Below are positions 35,335 through 45,334 of a stretch of DNA of 64,000 nucleotides, piece by piece; the stretch's first letter is position 1, and the number at the start of each line of letters is the position of its first letter. Position numbers and translations under genes: made by a program. The stretch is from AP-15 sp963762575. Lineage in GTDB: Bacteria > Pseudomonadota > Alphaproteobacteria > ATCC43930 > CGMCC-115725. The stretch lies in NCBI GenBank assembly GCA_963762575.1, contig CAVXLL010000001.1, forward strand, positions 930,001 through 994,000, given 5' to 3'. The notes beneath the pieces are model-generated. The model ran no database searches. It was not told the origin of the DNA and saw only the letters and a list, made by a program, of their open reading frames with translations.

Positions 35335-35823
35335 ATGTCGCTTCAGCTCCACCTTGTTCCTCTCGCCGGGTTTGCCGGATTGATGTTGATCGCCGCCGTC
35401 GAGGATCTACGCCGGCTGGTGATCCCGAACGCGGTCGTCTTGGGCTTGTGCATGCTGTGGCCGCTCCAGCTTGCCGCGGCTCCCACCATTTCCCTTTCCG
35501 GCAGCGCCGTCGCCGCCCTCTGCGCGGCGGCAGTATTTGGCGCCGGGGCGCTGTTGTTTTCGCGCGGGCTGATCGGCGGCGGCGACGTCAAGCTGCTCAC
35601 CGCGGCGACCCTGTGGGCAGGGCCCGGCCTGACCCCGGCGCTGCTGATCGTCACCGCGGTCCTCGGCGGTCTTCTGACCCTGGCTCTGTTGTCGCCGCTG
35701 GCGCTGCGCGCCGTCTTTGCGCCGGCAGCGGCGGCCAGCGCCGCAAAGCGGATGCCGGTGCCGTACGGCGTCGCGATCGCCGGCGCCGCTCTGATCGTGA
35801 CTATCCCGCCAAACCTCAGCTGA
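35335..35823 (+). CDS. cpaA: prepilin peptidase CpaA/TadV (locus 2)
   Basis: The 162-residue TadV-type prepilin peptidase has the first Asp in A-A-V-E-D-L-R-R-L-V-I-P-N, the GxGD in G-G-G-D-V-K-L-L and a terminal V-P-Y-G-V-A-I-A-G. ATG 35335 gives a normal N-terminus, while the upstream in-frame extension has no helix. It is the first gene of Tad locus 2 and is divergent from the polytopic membrane gene. It shares only the catalytic motifs with the locus 1 enzyme. Confidence 0.88.
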   Translation: MSLQLHLVPLAGFAGLMLIAAVEDLRRLVIPNAVVLGLCMLWPLQLAAAPTISLSGSAVAALCAAAVFGAGALLFSRGLIGGGDVKLLTAATLWAGPGLTPALLIVTAVLGGLLTLALLSPLALRAVFAPAAAASAAKRMPVPYGVAIAGAALIVTIPPNLS

Positions 35824-35833
35824 AGCCGGCCCG

Positions 35834-36636
35834 ATGCGCGCACGCACCGTGATCCTGTTCCTGGTCGCCATCCTGCTGGCCGGCGGCACCGCAATGCTGG
35901 TGCGCTCCTGGCTGGCGCAGCAACGCACGGTCGAGGCGGAGGCGGCGCCGATGCCGCCACCCCCCGTGCAGAAATTCGTCCTCGTCGCCCGCAGCGCCAT
36001 TCCCCGCGGGCAGATCCTGAAGCCGGCCGACCTCGAGTGGCAGCTGTGGCACGATGGCGGCATCAACCACGCCTATATTCAAAAGGGCACCAAGACGATC
36101 GAGGATTTCACCGGCTGGGTCGCACGCGACCCGTTCGCGCCGGGCGACCCGATCACCGAAGGCAAGATCGTCCAGCCCGGTAAAAGCGGGTTTCTTGCGG
36201 CCGCGCTTCAGCCCGGCATGCGCGCCGTCTCAGTGCCGGTCACCGTCACCTCGGGCATCTCCGGCTTCGTCTTCCCGGGCGACCAGGTCGATATCTTGAT
36301 CACCCAACCGCTGCCGGCGAGCGGCGGCAAGGGCGAGGGCTGCAGCACCAGGCATCGGAGACGGTGCTGCACGATGTGCGGGTGCTGGCGGTCGACCAGA
36401 AGCTCGACAGCAAAGGGGGCGAGGCGATCGTCGCCCACACCGCGACCCTCGAAGTGACGCCGAAGCAGAGCGAGATCATCGCCGTCGCCAGCGAGATGGG
36501 CAAGTTGTCGCTCAGTCTTCGCAGCCTGACCACTCCGCCCGGCGAAGAGACCACCACCGATTCTGCCGACAACCCCGGCTCGGGCACCTTCACTCTCGAC
36601 AGCGAGGTCAGCCGGCTCCTCAGCTCGAAAGGATAA
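35834..36636 (+). CDS. cpaB: Flp pilus assembly protein CpaB/RcpC (locus 2), frameshifted
   Basis: The protein starts with a membrane anchor (residues 6-22), an SAF domain with A-I-P-R-G-Q-I-L-K-P-A-D-L-E-W, then A-V-S-V-P-V-T-V-T-S-G and F-V-F-P-G-D-Q-V-D-I-L-I-T. A frame change near 36338 separates this from the C-terminal part T-V-L-H-D-V-R-V-L-A-V-D-Q. The two fit if one base is missing or two are extra. The repaired length of about 267 residues is normal for CpaB. Confidence 0.78.
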
Positions 36637-36712
36637 TCACGATCACCGTATTGCGCGGAACCGGCAAATCGGAGACTACTACCGAGTCGCAACCTGCGTC
36701 TCGAGGTCTTTG

Positions 36713-38199
36713 ATGCGCGCTTTGCCGCTCGCCGGTCTTGCCGGATCGCTGATTTTCGCCGCCTTCGGCGCGCCGCCCGCGGCGGCTCAGACCACCGCGC
36801 CGCCAGCCGATGGGCGCGGCGCCGTGGCCGTCGCCCCGCAGAACGCGACGCGACCCTTGCGCGGCGGCGCCAGCCAGGTCGCGGCCAATGGCGCGCCGAT
36901 CGTGCTCGAGGTCAACAAGGGCACGTTGATCCGCCTCTCCGCCCCGGCGGCGACGGTCTTCATCGCCAATCCCGACATCGCCGATGTCCAGGTCAAGTCG
37001 CCCTCGCTGATCTACATCAGCGCCAAGTCGCCCGGCGAGACCGTGATTTATGCGGTCGACGCCAGCGACAGCGTGCTGTTGAACTCGCCGGTCCGGGTCG
37101 AGCACGATCTGTCGCGGCTGCGCTCGTCGTTGCGGCAATTGGCGCCGGGCGAGCAGATCTCGGCCAATTCGGTCGACGGCAATCTCGGTGCTGAGCGGCG
37201 TCGCGTCGGATGCCGGCAAGGCGGACAAGGTGCAGCGCGCTCGCCGCCGCGATCGCCGGCGAGGCCAAGGGCTCGCAGGTGATCAATCGAATGACGGTCG
37301 CCACCCCGAACCAGGTCAACCTGCAGGTGCGGATCGCCGAAGTGAACGTTACGAAATTGAACGAGATCGGGGTCAATTGGTCAGAAGGTCGGCTCGACGA
37401 TATAAGCTTTTTGACCACCAACCCGGTGACGATCGTGGCCGAAACCACCAACACCCTAATTGCCGGGCACACTACCGGGACAGCCGCCAATGCCGATCGA
37501 TCAGACGCGCTCGCGCAGGAGGGGCTCATCACGAGCCTGGCCGAGCCGAACCTGACCGCGATGTCCGGTCAGACCGCCAGCTTTCTCGCCGGCGGCGAGT
37601 TCCCGGTGCCGATCTCCGGCGCCTCCGCCGCCACCGGGGGTTTCCCGACGATCTCCGTCGAATTCAAGGATTTCGGGGTCAGCCTCGATTTCACGCCGAC
37701 GATCATCGACGCCAACCATCTCAACCTGCGGGTTCGGCCCGAGGTCAGCGAGCTGTCGACCGACGGCGAGGTGTCGGTGCCGCTCACCAGCACTGCCACG
37801 GTGACGATCCCCGCCCTGACCGTCCGCCGTGCCGAGACCACGGTCGAGCTCGCCAGCGGCGAAAGCTTCGCGCTCGCCGGCCTGCTGCATGCACACCACC
37901 CAGCAGCACATCTCCAAGGTCCCGTGGATCGGCGATATCCCGATCCTCGGCGCGGCTGTTTCGCTCGGACCACTTCCAGCGCGACGAGACCGAACTCGTC
38001 GTCATCGTCACCCCCTATCTCGTCAACCGTCAGCGACGCGCGCTCGCGGCCCCGACCGACGGCTTCGTGCTGCCGCACGATGCGCAACGGGTGTTATTCA
38101 GCGACAAATACCGCCAGGGGCTGCCCGCGACCCGCGCGCGGCCCGCTTGATGCCGGCGGCAAGGGCCTGATCGGTCCCGGCGGCTTCCGCCTGGATTGA
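36713..38199 (+). CDS. cpaC: Flp pilus outer-membrane secretin CpaC/RcpA, five frameshifts
   Basis: The signal peptide (residues 1-26) is followed by an N-terminal domain with F-I-A-N-P-D-I-A-D-V-Q and G-E-T-V-I-Y-A-V-D, then the secretin core with Q-V-N-L-Q-V-R-I-A-E-V, the V-P-W-I-G-D-I-P-I-L-G-A signature and L-V-V-I-V-T-P-Y-L-V. Extra single bases near 37188, 37238, 37889, 37958 and 38144 account for every break; each time the next conserved block resumes. The last repair gives an end at 38199 with G-P-G-G-F-R-L-D. This is the only secretin gene in the window. GAGGTCTTT precedes ATG 36713. Confidence 0.78.
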
Positions 38200-38211
38200 G
38201 GGAGGAATGTC

Positions 38212-38909
38212 ATGAAGATCCGCCTCTACCCGATTGCCCTCCCGTTGCTGCTGGGGCTCGCGGCGTGCGTCACCGAATACAGCAAGAGCGAAGCCCCGGC
38301 CGCGCTGCAGGTCGACGGCGCCGAGAGCCGGGTCGAGATCGCCTTTGCCGGCGGATCGGCTCGCCTCGCCGCGGGCGAAGCCCGCGGCTCGACGGCCTGG
38401 TGCTGGCCGGAAACATCCGCCCCGCCGATCGCGTCACGATCGCCGCGGCCGGCCCCCCGGCGCTCGCCGAGCGGCGCGTCGCCGCGATTTCGCGCGAGCT
38501 GCTGCGCTACGGCATCGTCGCCAGCACGGAGACCGCTCGACACGGTGCCGCCCAATCGGGCGATCGTCGCGGTCGGCCGCTACACAGTGACCTTGCCGGC
38601 CTGCCCGAATTGGAGCCAGTCGCCGGCCGCCGAGTTCACCAACGCGCTGTCGAGCAATTACGGCTGCGCCAATGCGACAAATCTCGGCCTGATGGTGGCG
38701 AGCCCGGCCGACCTCGTCGAGCGGCCGCCCGCTCGCGCCAGCCGACGGCCGGCCCGCCGTCACCGCCGTCGAGCGCTACATGACCGACCGGGTCAAGCCG
38801 CCGCCGTCGCCCACGGCCTCGCCCTTTGCCGCGTCGACCGGCGGTGGAGGCGGCGGCGCCCCGCCGGGTGCTGGAGCGGGAGCGGGAGCCGCAGCCGGAG
38901 CTGCAGTAA
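38212..38909 (+). CDS. cpaD: Flp pilus assembly lipoprotein CpaD (locus 2), frameshifted
   Basis: The signal ends in L-A-A-C, a lipobox. The core has R-Y-T-V-T-L-P-A-C-P-N-W-S, then S-N-Y-G-C-A-N-A-T-N-L-G-L-M-V-A-S-P-A-D-L-V, the CpaD signature. Breaks near 38383, 38534 and 38731 split it into parts in three frames. A Gly/Ala-rich tail precedes a TAA at 38907-38909 that overlaps the next ATG. CpaD helps the CpaC secretin reach or stay in the outer membrane. The apparent long fusion with cpaE is produced by the shifts. Confidence 0.72.
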
Positions 38910-40108
38910 TGAAATCATCGCGTGCCGCTGCATGCGCACAAGCCCGAACGCGAGGGCATCCTCGCGGTTCTCCACGAGCCAGTCGACAATCGATCGGGTT
39001 CAGGGGATCATCCGCGAGCTGCAACTGGATGACGAGCTGACCGTCACCGATACTCTCGATGCAGCGTTGCGACGCATCCGCTCGGGTGCGGCCCCGCGCA
39101 TTCTGCTCGTCGATCTTGGCAACTCGACCGCTCCGATCGCCGAGGTCAGCGCCGCGCGCGCCGTCGGCGGCCCCGATCTCAAGCTCGTCGTGCTCGGCAC
39201 GGTCAATGATGTCGCTTGGTTCCGCGACCTGCTCTCGGCCGGCGCCAGCGACTATCTGGTCAAGCCGTCGACCCGCGAAGCATTGACCGCGGTGTTGGAA
39301 AGGACCTCGTTAGGAACGACCCCCGACGGGTTGGGGCAGGTAATCGTCTTCATCGGCAGCCGCGGCGGGGTCGGCGCGACAACCTCGGCCGTCTCCTGCG
39401 CCTGGCTGATGGCCACCGAGCGGCGTCAGCGGGTCGCGCTCGTCGATCTCGACCTGCATTTCGGGACCGTCGCTTTGAAGCTGGACCTCGACCCGGGCAG
39501 CGGGTTGTGCGAGGCCCTCGAGCAGCCGTCGCGCATCGACAGCCTGTTCATCGAGCGCGCGATGATCAAGGTCAGCGACAATTTGCGCGTCCTGGCCGCC
39601 GAAGCCTCGGCCGCACAGCAAATCGTCGTCGATGCCGGCGCGGTCGACATGCTGCTCCACGAATTGCGCCGCAAATTCGGCCGCGTCGCGGTCGATCTGC
39701 CGCGCGGCGCCGGCCCGATGCAGCGCGTCGTGCTGGCCGCCGCGAGCCAGGTGGTCGTGTTCTGCGAGCACAGCCTCGCCGGTCTGCGCGATACCATCCG
39801 GCTGCAGACCCTCGTGCGCGAGCAGGCGCCTCAGGCCCGGCTGTGGCTCGTCGAGGCGGGGGCCAGCGGCGAGCGTGCCCCGATCGGCAAGAGCGAGTTC
39901 GAAAAAGGCATCGGCAAATCGCTCGACGTGAGCCTTTCCTACGACCCCAAATCGGCCAGTGGCGCAGCCAATTCCGGCCAGCCTCTGCCGGCTGCGGCCC
40001 CGCGCAGCGCGATCGTGCGCGAATCTGAGGCAGCTGACGGCACTGCTGGTCGGTCCCGCGCCGGCCGCTGCCAAACGCCGGGTCTTCGCGCTTCCGTCAC
40101 TATGGTAG
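38909..40108 (+). CDS. cpaE: Flp pilus localisation ATPase CpaE/TadZ (locus 2), frameshifted
   Basis: The ATPase domain is intact: F-I-G-S-R-G-G-V-G-A-T-T (deviant Walker A) near 39355 and V-A-L-V-D-L-D-L-H-F-G, preceded by a receiver-like domain (I-L-L-V-D-L-G-N-S). The first 30 residues lie in two other frames (H-K-P-E-R-E-G-I-L-A-V-L-H). Extra bases near 38921, 38998 and 40024 explain this and move the C-terminus to A-L-P-S-L-W with TAG at 40106-40108. ATG 38909 forms TAATG with the cpaD stop. Confidence 0.75.
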
Positions 40109-41891
40109 GGTTCTTCAAGCGCCCAGCGGCCGAAGAGACGCTCGACGCGCGCATCGCCGTGCTGTCGCGGCGGGCGCAGCCGCCGGCGAATGCTCCAGAT
40201 CGAAGAGCGGCCTCACTCCCTCCGGTTGTCCCGGACAGCGTGGAAGCGAAAACGCGCCGGAGATCACTCGCGCTGCGACGCCGGACATCGCTCTGATGAC
40301 GGTGCCGGACATCGCCGTTGCGGCAGCTCCCACGCGAATGCCGACTGCAGTCTCGCCGTCGGCTCTCTCCGAGGAGGATCGCTTTCTCCTGGCGCGTGAA
40401 GAGCTGCTTGCTCGACTGACCGCTGAACTAAGTCCCGAGCGCATCAGCATTCTCAGTCGCGGCGAACTCGCCAAGGTCGTCGATGCCGCGGTCCAGGCCC
40501 ATTTTGTCCGCAAAGGGGTCGAGGCGGACCCGATCGTCCGCCGCGACCTGATTACCGCGCTGATCAAGAGTCTTCTCCAACCCGCCAGAACCCCGGCCAT
40601 TGCCGATGACGGGGGCTCGCGGCGGTCGTCCAACCGTTCTGCGGTCGAGACGGCAAAGGCCCAGATCCAGCCGCTCGTCATCGAACATATGGACGTTGCC
40701 GCCGCCGCGGAGATGCCGCGCGCCGTCTTCGAGGCCCAGCTCACCGGTTGGGTGAAGGACCTGCTGACCGAAACCAAGATCCAGCTCAACTTCGTCGAGC
40801 AGCATGAGCTAGTCGAGTCGCTGGTCGCCGACATGCTGGGGCTCGGGCCCCTCGAACCGTTGATCGAGGACGAGACCGTGACGGACATCATGGTCAACGG
40901 TGCTCGGCAGGTCTATGTCGAGCGGCGCGGCAAGCTGGAACTGACCGGCGTGCGCTTTCGCGACGACGACCACGTCATGAACGTGGCGACTAGGATCGTC
41001 ACGCGCGTCGGCCGTCGCATTGATGAATCGACGCCGCTTGTCGATGCGCGCCTGCTCGACGGCAGCCGGGTCAATATCATCGTTCCGCCGCTGGCGATCG
41101 ACGGACCGTCGATCTCGATCCGCAAATTTTCCAAAAAGACGATCACCCTCGACACAATGGCGCAACAGGCCAACATCTCGCCGCAGATGGCGACCCTTCT
41201 CAAGGTCGCCGCGCGCTGCCGCCTCAACATCCTGATATCCGGCGGCACCGGTTCAGGCAAAACTACATTGCTCAATGCCTTGTCCCGGTTGATCGACCCG
41301 GCCGAGCGGACCGTCACGATCGAAGATGCGGCTGAATTGCAGTTGCAGCAGCCGCATGTGGTGCGGCTCGAAACGCGGCCGCCGAACCTCGAGGGGAGCG
41401 GCGAGATCACGATGCGCGATCTCCTCCGCAATGCTCTGCGCATGCGCCCCGACCGAATCATTCTGGGTGAGATCCGCGGCGCCGAAGCGCTCGACGTGCT
41501 GCAGGCGATGAACACCGGCCACGACGGGTCGATGAGCACGATCCACGCCAATACGCCGCGCGAGGCTCTGACCCGGCTCGAAAACATGGTCGGCATGACC
41601 GGGATCAACCTGCCGTCGCGCGCCGTGCGGACCCAGATCGCCGCCGCGGTCCACCTGATCGCGCAAGTAAACCGGATGCGCGACGGCATTCGTCGCGTCA
41701 CGCACATCATGGAAGTCGTCGGCACGGAGGGCGATGTCATCACCACCCAGGAGCTGTTTCATTTTCAGTTCCAAGGGGAGGCGACCGATGGGAAGTTGCG
41801 CGGTGTATTCAACTCGAGCGGAATTCGTCCGTTTTTCCTGCCGCGAGCGGAGTATTACGGGCTCGATCGCGCCTTGCTCGAGATAATTTAG
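40102..41891 (+). CDS. cpaF: Flp pilus assembly ATPase CpaF/TadA (locus 2)
   Basis: The ATPase core is intact from ATG 40296: I-S-G-G-T-G-S-G-K-T-T near 41235, V-T-I-E-D-A-A-E-L, I-I-L-G-E-I-R-G and G-H-D-G-S-M-S-T-I-H-A-N. The short M-V-G-F-F-K-R-P start at 40102 overlaps the cpaE stop (CTATGGTAG) and resembles other CpaF N-termini. It would join by a one-base change near 40247. If that is wrong the gene begins at 40296 (531 residues). The linker between is Pro/Ala-rich and not conserved. It is a paralogue of the 11334-12710 protein. Confidence 0.88.
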
Positions 41892-42074
41892 GGATAGCCG
41901 TGTGATTTAGGCGTCATTCTGCCCCGTTTACTCGCCCGGCTTGAGTTCCACTTAAGCCTGCGTTCTGCCAAGTCGCCAGTACTGAAACGCGCACTAAATA
42001 TCTTGTTTCACCGTTACTTAAAGATTTCGGCGCAGGCTGCGCAAGCTTGCTTTGTTGACGTCAAGGAAACTCCG
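41892..42074 (+). promoter_or_regulatory. likely promoter region of the locus 2 flp gene
   Basis: The 183-base gap after cpaF has a lower G+C part at 41990-42030 (actaaatatcttgtttcaccgttacttaaag). Frames from a TTG at 42003 continue into flp, but AAGGAAAC lies directly before TTG 42075, which is the better start. No full CtrA box or hairpin was found. Confidence 0.35.
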
Positions 42075-42236
42075 TTGCGTAGAGTTCTTGCGAATTTGGT
42101 CAGAGACCATTCCGGGGTTACGGCGATCGAGTATGCGTTGCTTGCGGCATTGATCTCGCTCGCGGCAGTCGGCGTCTTCACCCTGGTCGGCACCAATATA
42201 AGCACTCTGTTCAGCACCATCGCCGGCAAAGTCTGA
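42075..42236 (+). CDS. flp: Flp-type pilin (locus 2)
   Basis: The 53-residue prepilin has the leader R-D-H-S-G and mature start V-T-A-I-E-Y-A-L-L-A-A-L-I-S, the Flp signature with Glu at +5. The TTG start at 42075 is chosen for the ribosome site AAGGA 8 bases upstream and for the leader length normal for Flp; the frame's first TTG at 42003 would add 24 residues. Unlike locus 1, a single copy is present, and it lies after cpaF instead of before cpaA. Confidence 0.85.
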   Translation: MRRVLANLVRDHSGVTAIEYALLAALISLAAVGVFTLVGTNISTLFSTIAGKV

Positions 42237-42346
42237 GACAATTTGAGCAATCTAGTTTGTGAATTATGCAGACGTCCCGCTCGCTGGCCGCCGCGCGGCT
42301 TTGGGAGGGTTGGCGCGGCAGATGCGATGCAAAGAGGGACCTGAAG

Positions 42347-43345
42347 ATGCGTATACCGCTCGATCCGGAGACGCGGATCGCGCTCGCTTGCGCGGCAAGT
42401 CTCGGTTTCGTTCTCTGCCTGGTCGCCTATGCGCTGAGCGAGGGCGCCAGCGGCCGGCGCTTCAAGCGGCGTGTGGCCAGAGTACGCGATAGGGCGCAGG
42501 GGGTCGCTTCTGTCGAAGCAGTCATCACCCGGTCGCTCGCACGACAGCAAAGCGCGACGCCCAGGATTGATCGGATCGCCCGACAATGGCTGCCACGCCG
42601 GGATATGCTCGCTCACCGTCTCGCACGCACCGGGCGACGGATCAGCGTCGGTCAATATGCGATGACCGCCGTCGGCCTTGCGCTGCTGGTCGCAATTACG
42701 CTCGCTTCGACTACTCCGATCGGCGTCGTCGCCAGCCTTCTCGTCGGTCTCCTGATCGGAACCGCGTTGCCCCACATGGCGGTCGGCCGGATGGGAAAGC
42801 GCCGGGTCGCCGCCTTTGTCGCCCTGTTTCCCGAAGCCATCGACCTGATGGTGCGGGCGCTCCGTTCGGGCCTGCCGATCAGCGAAGCGATCGTCGGCGC
42901 GGGCCGTGAAATCGGTGATCCGGTCGGCAACGAGCTGGGTCGAGTCGAGGGGGGCATGCGGATGGGACGCGATCTCGAGAGCCTGCTGTGGGAGATCGCC
43001 AACCGAATCGACGTGCCGGAGTTTCGCTTCTTCATCATCGCGCTCAGCGTTCAGCGCGAAACCGGCGGCAACCTTGCCGAAACCCTCGCCAATCTCGGCG
43101 ACGTGCTGCGCCGGCGCCGGCAGATGCGCGCCAAGGTGCGCGCCATGTCGAGCGAAACGCGGGCGACCACGATGATTCTGGCCGGCATGCCCGTCCTGGT
43201 CATCTTAATGCTCGCGCTGACCTCGCCGCATTACCTGATGCCGCTTTACACCGATGTTCGTGGCTTTCTTCTCGACGGCCTGGCGCTGACAATGCTCGCT
43301 ACCGGGGTTGGCATCATGACCAAGATGGCGCGGTTCGAGATATGA
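42347..43345 (+). CDS. tadB: Flp pilus inner-membrane platform protein TadB (locus 2)
   Basis: The 332-residue T2SSF-domain protein has P-E-A-I-D-L-M-V-R-A-L-R-S-G-L-P near residue 170 and V-Q-R-E-T-G-G-N-L-A-E-T-L near 245. ATG 42347 has a GAGGGACCTGAAG ribosome site; the ATG at 42266 adds a stretch without family similarity. Its stop overlaps the tadC start (ATGA). It is complete and intact. Confidence 0.9.
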   Translation: MRIPLDPETRIALACAASLGFVLCLVAYALSEGASGRRFKRRVARVRDRAQGVASVEAVITRSLARQQSATPRIDRIARQWLPRRDMLAHRLARTGRRISVGQYAMTAVGLALLVAITLASTTPIGVVASLLVGLLIGTALPHMAVGRMGKRRVAAFVALFPEAIDLMVRALRSGLPISEAIVGAGREIGDPVGNELGRVEGGMRMGRDLESLLWEIANRIDVPEFRFFIIALSVQRETGGNLAETLANLGDVLRRRRQMRAKVRAMSSETRATTMILAGMPVLVILMLALTSPHYLMPLYTDVRGFLLDGLALTMLATGVGIMTKMARFEI

Positions 43346-44328
43346 GGAACACTCACATCGCCGATTGGCTGCCGGCGGGAGCCGGGCTGGACGACGTCAT
43401 CGTCGTGCTCGCCTCGCTGGCCACCCTGGCAATGTTCTTCGCGATGTGGCAGGCACTGCGGCCGAACAGCGCCTTCGAGCGGCGTCTCGAGCAGATTATC
43501 CAGCGCAAGGAAACGCTGCGCCAATCGGCGCTCGTAAATCGCCGCAGCCCGCATCGTCGGACACCGGTCGGATTGATGCGCGAGGCTGTGCTGCGGCTCA
43601 ATCTGCTGCGCTCGCGGCATGCCGCCGAAGCGCGCCAGATGCTGGCACGTGCCGGCTTCCGATCGCAGGATGCGATGGTCAGGTTTCTGTTTGCACAGAT
43701 CAGTCTGCCGTTCGTCTTCGGCGCGCTGATATTGCTGGACACTCACGTGCTGCATCTGTTGCCGTTGCCGTTGCCGTCGCAATTCGCGGTCCTGCCGGCC
43801 GTGGCGGGGGTCCTGTTCGGCTTTTACGCTCCGAAAATCTACCTGAGGAACACCGCCGACAAGCGTGCCAGGCAGCTCCAGCTGGCATTGCCCGACGGGC
43901 TCGATCTGATGGTGATCTGCGCCGAAGCCGGGCTTAGCCTCGACGCCACCTTGGTTCGGGTATCGCGCGAGCTCGGCAACACCTGGCCCGAACTCGCCGA
44001 AGAGTTCGGCATCACCGCGGCCGAGCTGACCTTTCTGCCGGACCGCCGCATGGCGTTCGACAATCTCAACGGCCGAACCAACTCCGACGGCATCCGCGGG
44101 GTCGTCAATACACTGCAGCAGACCGCCAAGTTCGGGACGCCCCTCGCCCAGTCATTGCGCGTCCTCGCCGCCGAGATGCGCACGGCGCGGATGACCCGCG
44201 CCGAAGAGAAGGCGGCGCGGCTGCCGGCCCTGCTGACGATCCCGATGATGATTTTTATTCTGCCGACGCTGTTTATCGTGCTGCTCGGCCCGGCGGCGCT
44301 AAACGTGATGGACACGTTCAAACATTAG
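43342..44328 (+). CDS. tadC: Flp pilus inner-membrane platform protein TadC (locus 2)
   Basis: The 328-residue protein has a first helix at about 20-40, two central helices and a T2SSF domain with P-D-G-L-D-L-M-V-I-C-A-E-A-G-L-S and Q-Q-T-A-K-F-G-T-P-L-A-Q-S. It ends A-A-L-N-V-M-D. It works with TadB as the pilus platform. It is similar to the locus 1 TadC in the G-T-P-L-A block but differs elsewhere. Confidence 0.9.
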   Translation: MRNTHIADWLPAGAGLDDVIVVLASLATLAMFFAMWQALRPNSAFERRLEQIIQRKETLRQSALVNRRSPHRRTPVGLMREAVLRLNLLRSRHAAEARQMLARAGFRSQDAMVRFLFAQISLPFVFGALILLDTHVLHLLPLPLPSQFAVLPAVAGVLFGFYAPKIYLRNTADKRARQLQLALPDGLDLMVICAEAGLSLDATLVRVSRELGNTWPELAEEFGITAAELTFLPDRRMAFDNLNGRTNSDGIRGVVNTLQQTAKFGTPLAQSLRVLAAEMRTARMTRAEEKAARLPALLTIPMMIFILPTLFIVLLGPAALNVMDTFKH

Positions 44329-44349
44329 CCCGGGGACGGCGCGCCGCCG

Positions 44350-44364
44350 GCCTCTCAAAGAGGC
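44350..44364. terminator. hairpin after tadC of locus 2
   Basis: GCCTCT (44350-44355) and AGAGGC (44359-44364) with a CAA loop lie between the convergent tadC and tadD genes. No T-tract follows on either side. A second hairpin, CCCTCT and AGAGGG with an 8-base loop, lies at 44398-44417. Confidence 0.4.
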
Positions 44365-44397
44365 TGAACCGAGAAACCTCACTACCCGGACAGAAGC

Positions 44398-44417
44398 CCC
44401 TCTCCGCCCGTAGAGGG
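44398..44417. repeat. hairpin, REP-like, between convergent tadC and tadD
   Basis: CCCTCT (44398-44403), an 8-base loop, and AGAGGG (44412-44417) are flanked by a further partial CCCC/GGGG pairing. It may help terminate both transcripts. Confidence 0.35.
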
Positions 44418-44458
44418 TGAAGGGGAGCCTAGCCTTAGCCCGGACGCGTCATCGCCCC

Positions 44459-45334
44459 TTACGAAGCTCTGGCGGGGCTACTGGACAGGATTGCTTGGCT
44501 GCGGGCTTCCGGCGACAGTTCGCGCAGCGATTGGTAATAGGCCAAGTTGTGTTCCACTGCGGCGTCGTCGAGATCGATGCGGCCGAGCCGGGCCGCCTCT
44601 GCCGTGTTGCCGTTGAGGCCGTAAATCAGCGCCAGGGTCTGCCGCTCCTGAGCCGAGCCGGCTGAGGACATCGCGAGCGGCTGCAGAACGGATATCGCGT
44701 TCGGGTAGTTGCCGCTGAGTGACAGCGACAAGGCGAGATCGACGGTCAGGGCCGGGTTGCCCGGGGCACGGACGAGCCCGTCGCGATAGTGAGCTTGCGC
44801 TTCCTCATGCCGTCCCGCCAGATCCTTAGTGACGCCGAGCAGGAGCATGAGCTTCGGGTCGTCGGGGCTCTGCTCCATCGCCTTGGAGAGCGGCGACAGG
44901 GCCAATTGAGGCTTGCCGGTCTTCAAAAATGCTTTGGCCAGTCCGACCTGGGCACCCTGGGTGTCACCAGGCCTGACCAAGGCTGCGTTGTAACTGACGA
45001 TCGCCTCGTTGACGGAGCCCATCTGGAGCAGCACATCGCCAGCCGCAATCAGAGAGGCGGGATCCTGGGGCGCCATTTCGGCGGCGCGCCGGTAGATGCC
45101 GAGGGCATTGGGCAGATCGCCGCCGGATTGGGCCGCGGCGCCGATCCGCATCAGCATCGGGTAGGTCGGGGTCGGGCCGCCGCCGTCGCGGCCGTCGACG
45201 CTCAGGGGGTCGAGGTGAACCGGCGAGCCCACGCACCCTGCAAGCATCAGCGCGCCGACAATCGAGGAGAACAAAATTACCGGCGCAGATTTCCCCCTCA
45301 TTCTGCGCGAGCCCCGCCGCTTGCTAGAGACCAT
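44459..45334 (-). CDS. tadD: TPR lipoprotein TadD-like
   Basis: The 291-residue protein has a signal ending in L-M-L-A-G-C (lipobox) near residue 34. It then has at least four tetratricopeptide-type helix pairs: A-L-G-I-Y-R-R-A-A-E-M-A-P near 85, A-I-V-S-Y-N-A-A-L near 112, A-L-S-P-L-S-K-A near 145 and A-H-Y-R-D-G-L near 180. TadD is an outer-membrane lipoprotein thought to help the secretin assemble, as PilF does. It converges on tadC and is oriented opposite to the other Tad genes. Confidence 0.85.
   Translation of the reverse strand: MVSSKRRGSRRMRGKSAPVILFSSIVGALMLAGCVGSPVHLDPLSVDGRDGGGPTPTYPMLMRIGAAAQSGGDLPNALGIYRRAAEMAPQDPASLIAAGDVLLQMGSVNEAIVSYNAALVRPGDTQGAQVGLAKAFLKTGKPQLALSPLSKAMEQSPDDPKLMLLLGVTKDLAGRHEEAQAHYRDGLVRAPGNPALTVDLALSLSLSGNYPNAISVLQPLAMSSAGSAQERQTLALIYGLNGNTAEAARLGRIDLDDAAVEHNLAYYQSLRELSPEARSQAILSSSPARAS

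Noticed and set aside
36713..38199. Programmed ribosomal frameshifting in the secretin gene
   Set aside because: Five shifts occur at unrelated sites with no slippery heptamer and no downstream stem. The same kind of break recurs in unrelated genes nearby.
38212..40296. Apparent CpaD-CpaE fusion protein of 694 residues
   Set aside because: The fusion is created by frameshifts. The true genes meet at TAATG (38907-38911), and the CpaE N-terminus lies in another frame.
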